The notes beneath the pieces were generated by a model that was not told the origin of the DNA, did no database searches, and worked only from the letters and a program-made list of their open reading frames with translations. Of a stretch of 64,000 bases of DNA, positions 49,263 through 61,861 are shown one piece after another (position 1 is the first letter of the stretch; each line of letters begins with the position of its first letter). The position numbers and the translations under genes were made by a program. The stretch comes from Lepidurus packardi (lineage: Eukaryota; Arthropoda; Branchiopoda; Notostraca; Triopsidae), in the NCBI GenBank assembly GCA_023053545.1, contig JAKZAN010000006.1, positions 6,019,001 through 6,083,000 of the forward strand. The letters are read 5' to 3'.

Positions 49263-52200
49263 CTGAAAAGAAAGCAAACAATTATTAAAATAGACTTCGA
49301 TGTCACACATAAAAAGCTATTCTTATGGTTGCGAGCTGGCAGGTTGTCAAAAAATTCTCAAGTTATTACGTGTAAGTGATGTCTGACCTAAAGAAAGCGT
49401 TTTGGAGAGGGAGAGTGGTTTAGTAGGAAGACGGAGTTTTCCGCTTACGCAAACCAAAATCATCAGAACAGGTAGTTAGCTTACCGCAGACGTTTTTCAG
49501 ACAACGTCACGAAGGACACGAAGAAATAGAGAAGTCGCAAACACACTATATTTTGTCCCATGAACAAAAGTGGTCAGAGTAAACATAAAATATACATATG
49601 CATGCAAAACGGCATGTAGTTCTATCACGTAATGCCAGATCGGATATCCGGTGAAAGTGAAGACATCTGGTCTTGAGTAACAGCAAGTCTGTTATTCACA
49701 AATGTGCAATCGTGAAGAACGATTTTCACCTGAACCGCGAATACTATTTAATTCACTGGCAATGATAGTCCGCACTTAGAACATAAAGAAGGGGAACAAA
49801 AAAGGCTTACGTATTTTATTTTCGGCTTCAGAAAATCTCGCTTCTGGAAAAACACTGCGTTTTGTCAAGATGTCATAGACTAACGCGTCAATAAATACAT
49901 GCCGTTCAGGTAAACTCGCCAACGACCCTGAAGTTTGTCAAGCAAATTATATCGTGGACTACAAACAATGCAAACAAAACAAGACTATATATTTTCATTC
50001 CAAATTGACGCAATTTGAACACGCACCTTTCCTTCTCCACGTTCCAGCCACAACTGCCTTGCTTTCCTTGACTTTTTCGTTTCGAGAAGCTGGCAGTCCT
50101 ACAGGGACCGCACGAAACGCTTTTGCTTTCCTTTGTGGATCTTTTTTAACCACACTTCGCTTTCCTGCAGAATACAGAAGCTAGTCGTCCTTGATTAATC
50201 TTCACAGGACAAACCCCGTGTCATCCCGTATTCAGGTGAATCACAGCATTCCGGGCACTTATAACGAGCTGCGTCACTTGCAGCGTCACGGTAAAGAGGG
50301 TTATCTCTAGGGAATTGCATCCTACATCAAATCAAGCTATACCTGGATTACCTAACTTTACAGCACAGACCGTAAACGTAGATTTCGAAGAAGAAAACTC
50401 TTGGTGCATAGGCTAGTTTACCTTCTACTTGGAGAACTGGCTTATTCGAGACGCTTACAAGGAGATGACCTTGGCTCTGTTCAATAATGGATTCTCATGC
50501 TTGATGCTTGGACACGGAAGCTTCAACTTTAGAGGTCTAGAGCTCTAATATATTATATAATTTAAAAATCACCTAAAGCCTTTGCCAGTGGGAAAGTCAG
50601 TGGACAAGAGTTTCAGGTACCTACACGAACGTAATTTCATCTTAAGAGGAGTAAATTACCAGGATGAAAATGCTCGATGGTTACTCATTTTTCCTCGTAA
50701 GGGTTGCAACATGCGCTGCACAGAGTCGAGCAAGGTTACCCCTGGTTAAAACCCGAATAGTCAAACCGGATCCGAAGGGAATATATCGGACGAAACCTTG
50801 AAGCTAAGGAGAGTTGGCTGCTATGTCTTATGATACGAACTCCTTGTGCTTCCGCTTGCTCACGCTACGAAATGGACACAATCGAAAAAATATCTTGTAC
50901 TAGCCAAGCCAGTGTGATATAACTACTTTTTATTTTTCTTTTGTTTATACTTTAGCCCTTCTCTTTCGCCCCCCCCCCTCAGATGTTTCGAGTTTAATGT
51001 ACCTGAAGCTTTAAAAGATATTCATTTAGATCAAGGACATCAAGCAACACGGTCCTTTTCGTAACTTGCAATACCCTTCGCTGCAAAAACACGATGACCG
51101 CTATACGAGAACCTGACTTTAAGATCTCAATAGCCCAAGTGATGATATCACACTTAGTTCACACGTTTACGTTGTTATAAGTGTCCAGTCCTAAATTTGG
51201 TCAAGGTTAACTACTTTATATTGCTTTTAGCTTACAAGTTAGAACTTTCAAACGGCAAAATACTTGTGGAAATTCCGCTGACCGATCACTTTTGTATATT
51301 TGGAGAAGTCAATACATGTCCTTAATGTTTCACGGAAATTTAGGGCAATCATTGCAATGGAATTACTAGTTCGTCGAAAAAATTTCGGTGATATCCTTCT
51401 GCTCTATGATAACCCACGCACGGTCGAAACCTTGACGCTGCTTCGATCATCACACGTATCGTAACAGTAAACAAAAGGGCTAGTTGAATGCAACTGGGAA
51501 GGTCTAAAAGCACTACACCACTGGTTATACTAATGCCCGAATTGTTGTGCAAGACCGGTGATAGTGGAAACCCTTTAGGATCCATCAAATAACACAAATC
51601 GGATTGTACTGTTGATCCGTGCTGTACAGCGTTAACTTTTAGCTGAGCTAGGTGCCATGTAGGATTATATAACATACAGTCCTCAATTATCAACAGTTTT
51701 CTAGTGTCAAAACTTGACTGGTTTACATCTAAGTCCAGTTGTACCTTCAACATTCGCCAAGTATAAAAAGCCACCAGATTCTTCGCTTTTTATATAACAA
51801 CTAAGCGCGCCAGAGTTGCGTTCCTTTACGTAAAGATTTAGCCAAGCCAAGTAACGTTTACAAAAAGTATACTTACACTAAGACAAGGCGGTAATACAGG
51901 AGACCACTTGGACGAATTGTCACAAGACAATGAGCACATCGAAGCTCCATAAGGAAATTTATAGCAAGCAATAAACGTCTAAGCTGGAAGCAATGTGCTT
52001 TGACGCGTACTTTCCTTGTAACAGAAGCTCACCACAAGTTGCTGTTTTATGACAATTACTGAAATTGTAAGTGTCAGGAATAGTAGCTATACCAGTATTA
52101 TCAACGATGATGTAGATTAACGCTCTTTTTTTTAAACTTGTTTTTGAAAAAACTTGTTTTTCAAACCATTTCTTATTAATTGCTAGTGAAAAGAAAAAAT

Positions 52201-52382
52201 ATTGCTTGAATATCTTACAAATATGGTCTCTGGTGACTGGGAAATTGCAAAGACATTTGTATAGGCATGCTAGGTCCCTTAAATTCGCTAATCAACTCAT
52301 ACACATGGCTTTAGAATGTCAGGAAAAATTTATTCCCAGTACAAGGAAAGAGAAAACGGCTTGCAGTCTTAAAGGTAAGGTA
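49263..52382. other. Sparse 3.1-kb region between RNF103-like and SNRNP27
   Basis: Must contain the RNF103-like promoter and 5' UTR and the SNRNP27 3' UTR. The longest frame is a minus-strand 141-codon run at 51349-51774 (it begins MAFYTWRMLK and has a hydrophobic stretch near its end). I recognise no domain in it and no supporting exons, so I do not call it a gene. A C run is present near 50970. The rest shows nothing I can name. Confidence 0.45.
52329..52334 (-). terminator. Poly(A) signal, SNRNP27
   Basis: AATAAA on the minus strand (TTTATT on plus), about 50 bases after the SNRNP27 stop codon. Confidence 0.6.
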
Positions 52383-52895
52383 TTATGCAGTAAAATCCAA
52401 AGGTCGGTTAAAACCACCTTTCCTGTTCATGTACTGTCGGTATTTTCGCTTTAGAACTACGTGTACTGCGCCTGTATCATTGCCGGCTACTTTCTTGCCT
52501 TTTGTTGTGTCAAAGGTAGAGAAGCCCATAAGCTTCATCATTTCGTCGTCATCTACAGTGAGATCGACAACCTCTTCATTAGACTGGATCCTGGCGACCA
52601 CCGTAGGAGTACTGGAAGACCGGGATCTGGACTTGCGTCTGTCCCTTGACTTCGAACGCGACCTTTTTCTTTCCCGTGACCTTGATCTGGACTTCGGCCT
52701 ACGTCTTTCCTGTGATCTAGACCTTTTACGATCCGTCGACCGTGACCTATGCCTCCTTTCTTTCGAGCGGCTTCGTTTACGTCTGTCTCGGTCTTTATCA
52801 CGGTCTCGATCCCGGTCACGCCGTTTATCCAAGTCTCTATGGCGGGATCGATCTTTGTCTTTATCCTTATGGGAGGGGCTGTCGTGACGACCCAT
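52383..52895 (-). CDS. SNRNP27: U4/U6.U5 tri-snRNP 27-kDa protein
   Basis: Nuclear splicing factor of the U4/U6.U5 tri-snRNP. A single coding exon, 170 aa. The first ~100 residues are an Arg/Ser- and Arg/Asp-rich domain ([24 protein letters not shown]). The C-terminal ~55 residues are the diagnostic conserved domain: [19 protein letters not shown] and [19 protein letters not shown], ending at the C-terminus as in animals. A TTTTCTTTAG acceptor lies two bases upstream of the ATG, so a non-coding 5' exon is likely, and the ATG chosen is the first after it. It is divergent to the NSD gene across 742 bp. Confidence 0.96.
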   Translation of the reverse strand: MGRHDSPSHKDKDKDRSRHRDLDKRRDRDRDRDKDRDRRKRSRSKERRHRSRSTDRKRSRSQERRRPKSRSRSRERKRSRSKSRDRRKSRSRSSSTPTVVARIQSNEEVVDLTVDDDEMMKLMGFSTFDTTKGKKVAGNDTGAVHVVLKRKYRQYMNRKGGFNRPLDFTA

Positions 52896-53637
52896 GTCTA
52901 AAGAAAAATAGTAAACATAAGAATATTGTAATAATGTATGCATTTTCTTACTTACTAAGCTGATTTTAGGCGGAAATAATTCCGTAAACGATTCCTGAGA
53001 AAACTAACGCACAGAATGCGAACATAAATAAATAAACTTAGCAATACCAACTTTGAAATCACATTTCACTAGGCTAAGGAATTATAGATCTAATTATGGG
53101 AAAATATTTCCGGACAAATTATATCATACAATTTTAAACGCAATATATTTGTAGAAATGGTTGCAGGTTTGCAAAAATATTTAATTTAACAACTACACAA
53201 GACTACATTGTCCCGCCAGAAATCGTTGGACGTGTCACGTGACGTACGCCGTAAGGCTAGGAGGTTTTAGCGGGAAAGATCACGCTTTTGTTGTGCTACA
53301 ACAAAGCATTTAAAAACATATTTCTGTTATTTTCTCAAGTAGTACTTGCTGTGTTACTAATACATTCATTTGCGGACTCTAGTATTGTGAAAAGTGCATT
53401 CTACATATAGTGGCTGCTACGACACTTCCAAAACAGAAGCTTACCTATAATTGGCTAGCTTGGCAAAGCTTTACATTTAGTTTCCAGTTTTGTAGTAAGA
53501 TTTGATGTTTTACGTACTGCATAGCCTAAATAGTAATCTTTTTGAAAATAACTCTTATTATATAAGATTTTATTTCTTATTTAGGTGGAACCAGGAACCT
53601 CAGGTCTGGAACGCTTTACGGAGCAAAAGAACAGAAT
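52896..53637. promoter_or_regulatory. Divergent promoter region, SNRNP27 / NSD
   Basis: Holds 5' UTR and promoter sequence for two head-to-head genes. A palindromic E-box CACGTG is at 53236-53241 and an E2F-type GCGGGAAA about 30 bp further on (53270-53277); a second TCCCGCC lies at about 53212. An acceptor at 53584 marks an NSD 5' UTR exon beginning at 53585. Factor binding is inferred from motifs only. Confidence 0.5.
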
Positions 53638-56600
53638 ATGGCTAAAAACAATAAGCCTTGGAAGGTTAAGGTAAACCAAACAGCCAGTTCTAAAAGGAAA
53701 AGAAAATCATCCAAGCCAGCCGAGGCAGAAACTGTCTTGCTTCCACCTCCTCCTTTAAAGAAAACTAAGTTGGAAGCCTCTTCAGTACTAACTGAAATTA
53801 GCAATGACAACCAACCTAGCAGCACAGTATTACAGTCAGAATTGAAGTATTCAAGCTCCAAATTTACTTCTACGCTTTTCCCTGAAACCAAAGTGACGAC
53901 TCCAGATAACTCGAGTCGATCGCTTCGGAGTAGCGTAAGTAAGTTCGCAGCAGTCGACCCGAAACAAGAGCATTATAGCTCCATCGATGCCAATATCTCA
54001 TCCAAGAATCCTGTGGCGAATTATCCAGTTTTAGCTGAGACTATTTACCCAAGTCAAACCGTTGGGCAGCGACCAGATTCCTGTAGCATCACCAATAGCA
54101 CCATTGGAGCGGAGGCTACGATTAGTGACTTCGTTGTTGAGCCTACGCCACAAGATCAAGCTTATTTTATTGCAAACTCACCACCTTCCCCAACATTTTA
54201 CCAAAGTCCAATCTCAAGGAAGCACATTAGAAACGATGATCCTTTACTGCCTTATAATCCAAGTTCAGGAAAGCTTAACGCAGAAGAAACCCCAGTGCAA
54301 AATGAGGAATCGCCTCACAATCCATTTGGACAGGAAGAACAAGCTATTGGCCAGTCAGAAGAATTGTTAAAATCCTTATGTACTATCGATGATTCCCGGA
54401 GCGAACTCTTCCAAACTCCGTTGCAAGAAACACCTGTAAGATTTCTACGACTCGTTTCCTTTTATGCATTATATTTTGTTCGTTCCAGGCTCCATCCCGC
54501 ATGGAAGAGTGCAGTTCAGATACAGGAGATGCAGGAATAGTAAAGGCAAGGAATCCAGTTGATGAAGAGTGCACCTTTCGGTTAGGAAACCTGGTGTGGG
54601 CTGCATTAACTGGCTTTCCGTTATGGCCTGCAATAGTAGCCTCTGATCCTTTGACTGGAACGTTTTACAAAGAAGGCAAAAACGGGCAAGGTGGAACCTA
54701 TCAGATTTACATTCCCAAAATATCTACTATTGATGTTGTATGATTGTAGGATCCCTGCATGTACGCTTCTTTGGAGATGGTAAACGGAGTTGGACTTTGG
54801 CTCGCAATGCTCTTAAATTCGAAGGCGTGAAGCCTTTCCTGGATAAAATTCAACTTTCAACAAAAGTAACTTTTAATATCCAATAAGGTTAATCTAGTAA
54901 ATTTAATCCATGTGTTTAATAGCCTACTAGTAAGAAAAACAAAAAACAAAAGGGTATGTACGTGTCTACCTCCTTGCTTGGCTCCTGGCGGTCCTCAGCT
55001 AGCCAAGCTGAAGAGTATCTGTCGATTCCTAGGTGTCTTTCATTACGTGACTAATGTAAAACAGCCCGATAACAATGCTATATTTGTACATTTCAGGGAA
55101 GAAGTAGAAGATCGTTTCTTAAAGACGATTGTAAAGCCAGAGAAGCTCAAGTCTAAACCAAGGATAGCTCGATTAAAATTGCCACCTGGACATCGGAGTT
55201 CAAGTTTGGAAACCATTCCAGAGGAGCCCCAAACCAGTGATGAAAGAAGCACCGATTTGTCCACTCCAAATGATAATCGCAAAGGAGCATTGCCCAAAAT
55301 GCTCCCAACATTACTCCCTTTCGAGGAAATGTTAATTAGCATTGAAGAGGAATTCCGGAAAATGAAGAATGTAAAGGTTTGCCAAGTTTGCGAGCAAACT
55401 GCTGCGGCCAACAAAAGCAGTAAACTTTTGCGTTGCAAAGGTCTTTGCCGCGGCTACTTCCATTTATCTTGCTTGGGAATTTCGGACATGGAAGAAATGG
55501 ATGTGCAAGCGTTCAAGTGTCCGTCATGTTCGCAAAGCAAGGGTACTTACTGCCAAGACTGCAAAAATTCAATTGACGAAGATGCAGCAATTATTTGTTC
55601 GGTCACCGGATGTGGAAAACAATTCCACCGCGAGTGTCTGGTGCTCAATTTCCCCCAGGTTTTCCTTCAGGAAAACCAACTTATCTGCCCATCACATCTG
55701 TGCCCTACTTGTACCAATGTTCAGGATCTCACCCCGCATAATGCCAGTTTACTAATGCTACAAAAGCCGAATGATAAAATGCTACTTTGTATACGTTGTC
55801 CCACTGCCTATCATTCAGGTAATTATTATCATTTAGCTTGATTATTAAAAACCACATAGCGAGGTAAAATCGACTGATTCGTAATTATCTGTTTCTTAGG
55901 TTCTCATTGTTTAGCTGCCGGGTCTATTAGATTGAGTTCCTCTCAAATTTTATGTGCGAAACATCGAAATACATCGGGAAAGCATTCATGCAATGTTAAC
56001 TGGTGTTTTTCCTGTTCTAGAGGTATGTTTATACTGCATAAATGAGCCTTATTTCTTAATGACTCTTAATTTCCCGTATTTTTTCGTAGGTGGTTCCTTG
56101 GTTTGTTGTGAAAACTGTCCTGCCGCATTTCACACCGAATGCGTAGGCCTCGACACTTTATCAGAAGAAAAGTTCCTTTGCCCAACGTGCAAAGTTGGTA
56201 AAACGACAGTTTATGGAGATATTGTCTGGGCCAAAGTAGGATATTACAGGTAGCGTATTACTGGACTTCGTGACTTCTTTTTATTTGTTTGATTAATTTT
56301 TTTTGTTTAATTAATTATTTGATTTAATTTTTGTTCTTTCTTTCTTTTGCGTTAGATGGTGGCCTGCGCGAGTGCTTCATATGGAAATGGTACCAGGAAA
56401 CGTGCTTGAAAAAGACCACGGTGTTGGCGATTTCTGTGTCCAGTTTTTTGGCAGTTACGATTTTGCATGGGTCAATAGCAATCGTGTTTTCCTATTCCAA
56501 GACGGCGATGGCCACGTCAAGGGAATGAACGGCAAGACGAAATCCAAATTGGTGAAGTGTTTCGCACAAGCTATTCGGGAAGCGAATGAGTCGTTTGCAC

Positions 56601-58862
56601 TCAAGGAAGCGGACGGAGGAAACGTGGCCAATAATTTGTTCGTTGACTGGGTAACGCGTTCGCTGAATACTTCTGTAACCTTCTAGATAACTTTTCTCCT
56701 TAGAAAAAGCCTCCGCCGTATGTGAAAATCAAGTCGAATCGCCCTGTAGGCAAAGTTAAGGCTACGGATTCGAGTTTGAGACAAACAGCTTCGTGCGAGT
56801 GCTTGCCAAGCGATATTTTCCCTTGTAGTGATGAGAGCAATTGCCTCAACCGGATAATGATGATCGAATGCCACTCAGAAACTTGCCCGGCCAAAGATAG
56901 TTGCCAAAACCAGCGGTTCCAAAAACGTGAGTATCCCCCGTTAACCGCTGTCAAAACCGCAGGCCGTGGGTGGGGCTTAAAAGGGGATCGAGATATCAGG
57001 CAAGGTATGACGTATCAGAACTAGACATTTCTACTATTCTTTAAAACATTCCTAACTTTAGGGGAGTTCGTTATTGAATATGTGGGCGAAATTATTGACG
57101 AAGCGGAGTACCAGACTCGGCTGAAAAAGAAGATAGAAAGCAAGGATGAAAGCTTCTATTTCTTGACTTTAGACGCCAACCGGTTGATTGATGCGGGGCC
57201 CAAAGGCAATTTGGCTAGGCAAGGGTTACCATAATCAGAAATAATCTTGTAACGTTTTTTTTTTTTTTTTTCCAGGTTTATCAACCATTCTTGCCAGCCC
57301 AACTGTCAAACCCAGAAGTGGACAGTCAATGGAGATACCAGGGTGGGAATCTTCGCGTTAACGGATATTCCCGCTGGTACCGAGTTGACTTTCAACTACC
57401 AGTTGGAATGCGCTGGGGACCGAGTGGAGAAGGCGCCTTGCTTGTGTGGGGCGCCTATTTGCTCGGGGTTTATCGGTGTGAAACCGAAATCAATCGGCGT
57501 ATCTAAAGACGGTGAGAAAGAGGTGAAAAAGAAAGTAACCAAGAAAAACCGTAAATCGAAGAAAGGAACGAGTTCTGCCAAGAAGTACACTGAAGATAAC
57601 TGTTTTCGATGTGGAGAAGGTGGCGAGCTCATAATGTGCGACATGGGCCCTTGTCCTAAAGTGTACCATTTGGAATGTTTGAACTTGTCAAACCCACCAC
57701 GAGGTAAGACTAAAAGGATCCCAGCACAGTAGGTGCCGCTTATTCTGGTCACGTTTGGCAAGGGAATACTGATTCTATTAAGCGGAGATTCTAATAACCG
57801 AAAATCGGAAATATGCAATAGAATGCTACGATTAATCGACGCGTAAAACGAATTGGCTTGTTTAAACTAAAGAAACAAGTTATCGTCTACTTTCTGACAC
57901 TTTCCCACACGTTTGCTTTTCATATATTCATTATACAAACACTATTGTTTATTTCGTCACGCTTTTTCGGCAATTTTGATAGAGATGATTGAGGAATTCC
58001 TAATTTAACGGGCGCATTTAATTTGCCTTGTGGTCATTTAAATTTAACTTGTCATACGTTTGAATGAGCCACAAGTTCTCTCTTACATTTAAATCAACAC
58101 TTTCTTGTTCGTCGCCATATTTGTTTAATCACACGTCTAAAACACTGCGCTGTGCAGTGTTTTAGACGTATGGCTAAAACTAACGTTGCGCTTTTGAATC
58201 CTACTTCTACGCCTAGATAGGGTTCTCAACGCGAAATCCCTTCTAATTTTCCCGTTCAATTAAAGGACCTGGTCACTCAATTGAATAATCTCCTAATTTA
58301 ATTGAGTGGGAAGTTTAGAAGGGATTTCCCCCTAAGCCTAGTAGTAGGCTGGAGATGACAGGATTGGTCAAAATGACGTAAAAGCAATGTCAATGGTCAA
58401 TATGCAAAGTCCACGTAGCAATCCCACTACTGCAGTCTCGTTACTGTACGTGTGAAGGTTCTTTTGAAATTGATTCTAATATCCAAAAGTGTGATTCTAA
58501 TAACCGATTAAAATGCTGTGAATTGTATCATTTTGAATCGGTCCTTTAAAATGTGATTCCATAAAGCGGCGGATTCTAATAGCAGTGATCACAATAAGCG
58601 GCATCTACTGTGTCTCTTTTCACAGCGTTCGACTAAGATGCGACTTTCTGTAGGTACTTGGTCTTGTCCGTGGCACCACTGCGACGAGTGTGGAAAGAGA
58701 TCCTCCGTATTCTGCACAATTTGTCCCAATTCACTGTGCAAAATGCATGCTGAAACAGAGGGTGAAACTAAGATTCACGAACTACCTTTCCAGGGATTCA
58801 TCTGTGAAGACCATAATAGAACTGAAGACGTGGAAAACGCAGATACAGAAGATTACATGTAA
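53638..58862 (+). CDS. NSD: NSD-family histone H3K36 methyltransferase
   Basis: Nuclear H3K36 methyltransferase of the NSD1-3/MES-4 group. Twelve coding exons: 53638-54435, 54489-54690, 54750-54865, 54923-54953, 55033-55818, 55900-56022, 56090-56249, 56356-56650, 56704-57004, 57062-57218, 57276-57703, 58654-58862; 1201 aa. Order: Lys/Ser-rich N-terminus; PWWP1 ([19 protein letters not shown], about 297); a Cys/His PHD cluster (from about 497, CQVCEQ...[13 protein letters not shown], on to [13 protein letters not shown]); PWWP2 ([18 protein letters not shown], about 727); AWS Cys cluster (about 865); SET ([25 protein letters not shown]); post-[13 protein letters not shown]; and a final PHD-C5HCH ([23 protein letters not shown]). 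This is the full NSD architecture. The 5' edge of the exon at 55033 is the least certain boundary. The intron after 57218 begins with GC instead of GT, and the last intron carries a transposable element. Confidence 0.94.
57727..58610 (+). mobile_element. Tigger/pogo-like element, copy 3, in the last NSD intron
   Basis: Ends CAGTAGGTGCCGCTTATT and AATAAGCGGCATCTACTG are near-perfect inverted copies. The interior matches copies at 8961-9766 (same orientation) and 21479-22320 (opposite). A clear TA duplication is not seen (CA on the left, TG on the right), so the flanks have mutated. Removing it leaves a 66-base intron, the normal size for this window. The transposase-like frame is interrupted. 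An internal palindrome around 58138-58165 (AAAACACTGCGC... and its mirror) is specific to this copy. Confidence 0.85.
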
Positions 58863-59599
58863 ATCAAAGTTGAAGTTGTGTCGGACTAATGTTGCCTGGT
58901 TATTTACATTGGTGAAATGGTACCCCGTTTTTTAGCTTTATTACACGAGATTGTCAGTGCTGAAATGTTTGGCTTGGGTTGTTTGCAAGTATATTTGCAC
59001 GTATGGCTCTTTTACGGCGTCACTGGTCCCCACCAAGTATGACGCTGTACACACAGACAAGTTCCCACGTACACTATTTGCAAATTTTTGAGAGCCAAAA
59101 AGATTACAACAGAAAAACCAAACTCTTGTTATTGAAAACAACAATAATAATAATACGTTTGCACTGACCACACGCATTACGCATACACACTTGTCCTGGA
59201 CCGTTCCGCGCACTGATAAAAACCAATCCATAATAGGTTCTTTGATAATTCGACACTTGCTCTTAGTTGGCCTCATCCAATAGCAACTGTCATTCAATAG
59301 TTGTCTCACTCAATAGCGACTGTTCGTGGCCACGTTCTGACCATTGAAATTCACTTCAAGTGTTATAACGTCAAGCAAGTTCCAACCGTCGATAAAAAGG
59401 ATAAAGAAAGAAATATGCGTGTCACTTGCACGTCAAACTGAAAAAACTTTCCACGAGGATGACCTTAACCTTGGAATGCTGCCCTATCAATATCAAGATC
59501 AATTCTGGTTGCCAATGGCTTTTTTTCATTTCTTTTTCCTTTAATAGGGTTCTTAAAACGCGTTCGAGCTTATAATAGTTGTTTCATTTAAAAGCACTT
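58863..59599. other. Convergent 3' ends of NSD and Chip/LDB
   Basis: The two genes are transcribed towards each other. The stretch should contain both 3' UTRs. No coding sequence or clear plus-strand AATAAA is seen; a minus-strand AATAAA (TTTATT at 58937) lies about 660 bp beyond the Chip/LDB stop. Confidence 0.5.
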
Positions 59600-61825
59600 T
59601 CACTGGCTTATAGCAGGTGACTTCTTGCCCGGGTCAGGCCCATTACTTCCTCCTGGACCGCCTTTCATTCGACTGTCACTCCATGCCCCTGGATGTTCTG
59701 GAAAAGGGCCGTTTGAACCGCCGCCTCCTCCACCGTCGTCCAAAACTGACGAATCGTACTGAGTGTTTTCCAATCGAGTTATCAACCGCTCGTCTTCATC
59801 ACCAAATTCACCACCCATTAACGAAGGCTCGCCTACCACCATCACGTCCTAAAAGATCGGAAACAAATTATTAGACAATACGCACAATCCATTTTCTTCA
59901 GAATAATTCAGAATAAAGTAGTGATACTATTTTTGGCAGATGGAAGGATTTACTTGTGAGGCTAGGGCAAAATTCGGACCAGGAGATCGTTTTTTGTTCT
60001 GGGCCGGGGTTGGTGTACTGTTCCCAGGTCCGGAACTATTGTTGGCATTGTTGTTGTTAACAGCTCCTTTACGTTTCCGGCGCTTGTTGGGAGGTCGCTG
60101 GGATTCGGGAGGTGCTACCATACGTTGCCATTTCTGGAATAAAGTAGTCTTCAAGCAGTCTCTTGGACTAAGAGCGTAGGCTTTATGCCGTGACATCAGC
60201 TCTTGCATGGGTTCCAAAATTACACAAAGCTAAAAGGAAAGGGTTCTTAATTCGAAGTAACTCATTTTTTACGAAAATAAAAAAATAAAAAAAACAACGC
60301 GAAAATATACTCTGAGGTAGTTGAGCGTGGCTGGTGTGATGCCTTGCCGTGTGACATTTTTGGAGAATTGATCGAGAAAAGTAGGATCTTGCTGGGCGGC
60401 GTGAAGCGCTAAGACTGAACGGGGAACCAACTCCCTGTGTGCGCGGACTGCAAAATGCCACGACTTGATGCGCATAAGGTCGTCGAAGGTAAAGTCCAGT
60501 ATGAGTCTTCCGTCCGTGATCACTTCCACCGGATACTGCATTCAAATAAGGTAAGAACATCTCGAGCATTGAGTAAAAAGGACCATACCTTTGTAAACAT
60601 TGGTTTCCCGTGTTGCGTTATCATAGCACTTTGTTCACAATCCAAGGTAATCGACGTCGTATGAAAAGATTCTTTGGGTTGCTTCAAGACAAAGTGTAAG
60701 TCTGTCACACCGCCCTCGAATATGGAACGAAAGTACCTAGGAATCAATGTCCGACCAATTGCTAGAACAAAACAAGCACTTAAACAATCAAACATTATTA
60801 CAATCAAATTGAAAGCATTACTATATCTTTTAGGTCCATCTTCCAGACAGAACGTTAACGTTAGGGTAGCATCGTCTTCAAAGAATTCGGTGACAAAAGC
60901 GTCCCACCACAAATTATCGCTCTCCTTAGACATTTTCTTGTAACCGCAGCCGTAAACCTTTAACTGTACTAAAAATAAAATACCTCTGTTCTCTGCTGTA
61001 ACCGCTTGTTTAACTCATAAACTCTGTAATCTGGTTGTCCAAAGTAAGGTGTATGTCTTCTTCCAAAGAATGGTGCTCTGAAAAAACTTTTTCCATAATA
61101 ACCATTCTTGTTACAAACTTTATTCTTTCTTACCCATGTTCTATTCTGTCTCCCATTGGATGAGGCGGACCAGACATGGGACCCATGTTGGGGCCTCCCA
61201 TCGGGCCGCCCATTGGAGGTCCGCCCATCTGTGGTCCAGGTAACGACATGGGTCCTCCTGGATGTCCCACGAAAGGATGACCGGGTCCGAATGGAGGGCC
61301 CCCTCCAAAACCTGACGTTGGTGGACCAACAGGACTAGGACTGTATAATGAATCATTTGTTCTTCAATATTGCAACTAAAATGTTACACAGAATTTTACC
61401 CAGAGTTGCCAAAATGTGGATGTGGATGAGGTCCAGGACCACTCGGAAACCCTCCAGGTCCAGAAGGGCTGCCAAAGGGGGTAGATGTGGGTCCATTGAA
61501 AGGTGGACCAGCATTTGATGGAAATCCAGGTGATGGATAATGATTAGGAGGTGTGGCTTGTGGTCCTGGGCCCGCACCAGGTGTGCCGGGACCTGGAGGG
61601 ATTGCTACGGGAGAAGGGCTATAGCTTGGTGGACCAAATGGTGGACCTCCTAAGACAAAATATAAATCTTAGGAATTTCAATTAAAAAAAAAAGTAAATA
61701 AATTTACCGGGTCCTGGTCCTTGGCCGGGACCGGGAGTAAAAGGGCCGTTGTTAGACATGGGACCGGGAGGTGAAGGTCCTGGGAACAGAGGCGTGACTT
61801 GGGGTCCGGATTGTGGTCCATCCAT
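59600..61825 (-). CDS. Chip: Chip / LIM-domain-binding protein (LDB) transcriptional adaptor
   Basis: Nuclear adaptor that dimerises and binds LIM-homeodomain and LMO proteins, bridging enhancers and promoters. Nine coding exons: 61708-61825, 61400-61649, 61134-61340, 60984-61077, 60822-60924, 60589-60761, 60311-60535, 59954-60229, 59600-59848; 564 aa. The first ~190 residues are Gly/Pro/Met-rich (MGGPMGGPNMGPMSGPPHP). Then PYFGQPDYRVYELNKRLQQR leads into the dimerisation domain (NLWWDAFVTEFFEDDA, RTLIPRYFRSIFEGG, HGKPMFTK, MRIKSWHFAVR, LEPMQELMSRHKAY). A basic signal KRRKRK follows near 437, and the LIM-interaction domain lies at 483-514 (VVGEPSLMGGEFGDEDERLI). The reading frame stays open upstream of the chosen ATG to an acceptor at 61862. 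A tiny upstream exon (ATG GTC CAG near 62010) would add 15 residues, so the start is provisional. Confidence 0.94.
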
Positions 61826-61861
61826 AATAGGTGGACCCAAAAAGTTAAAACGTCCAGGTAC

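Noticed and set aside
58638-58862. Stand-alone Cys-rich small protein starting [12 protein letters not shown]
   Set aside because: It is the last NSD exon; the true exon begins at 58654 after a CTGTAG acceptor and completes the PHD-C5HCH module.
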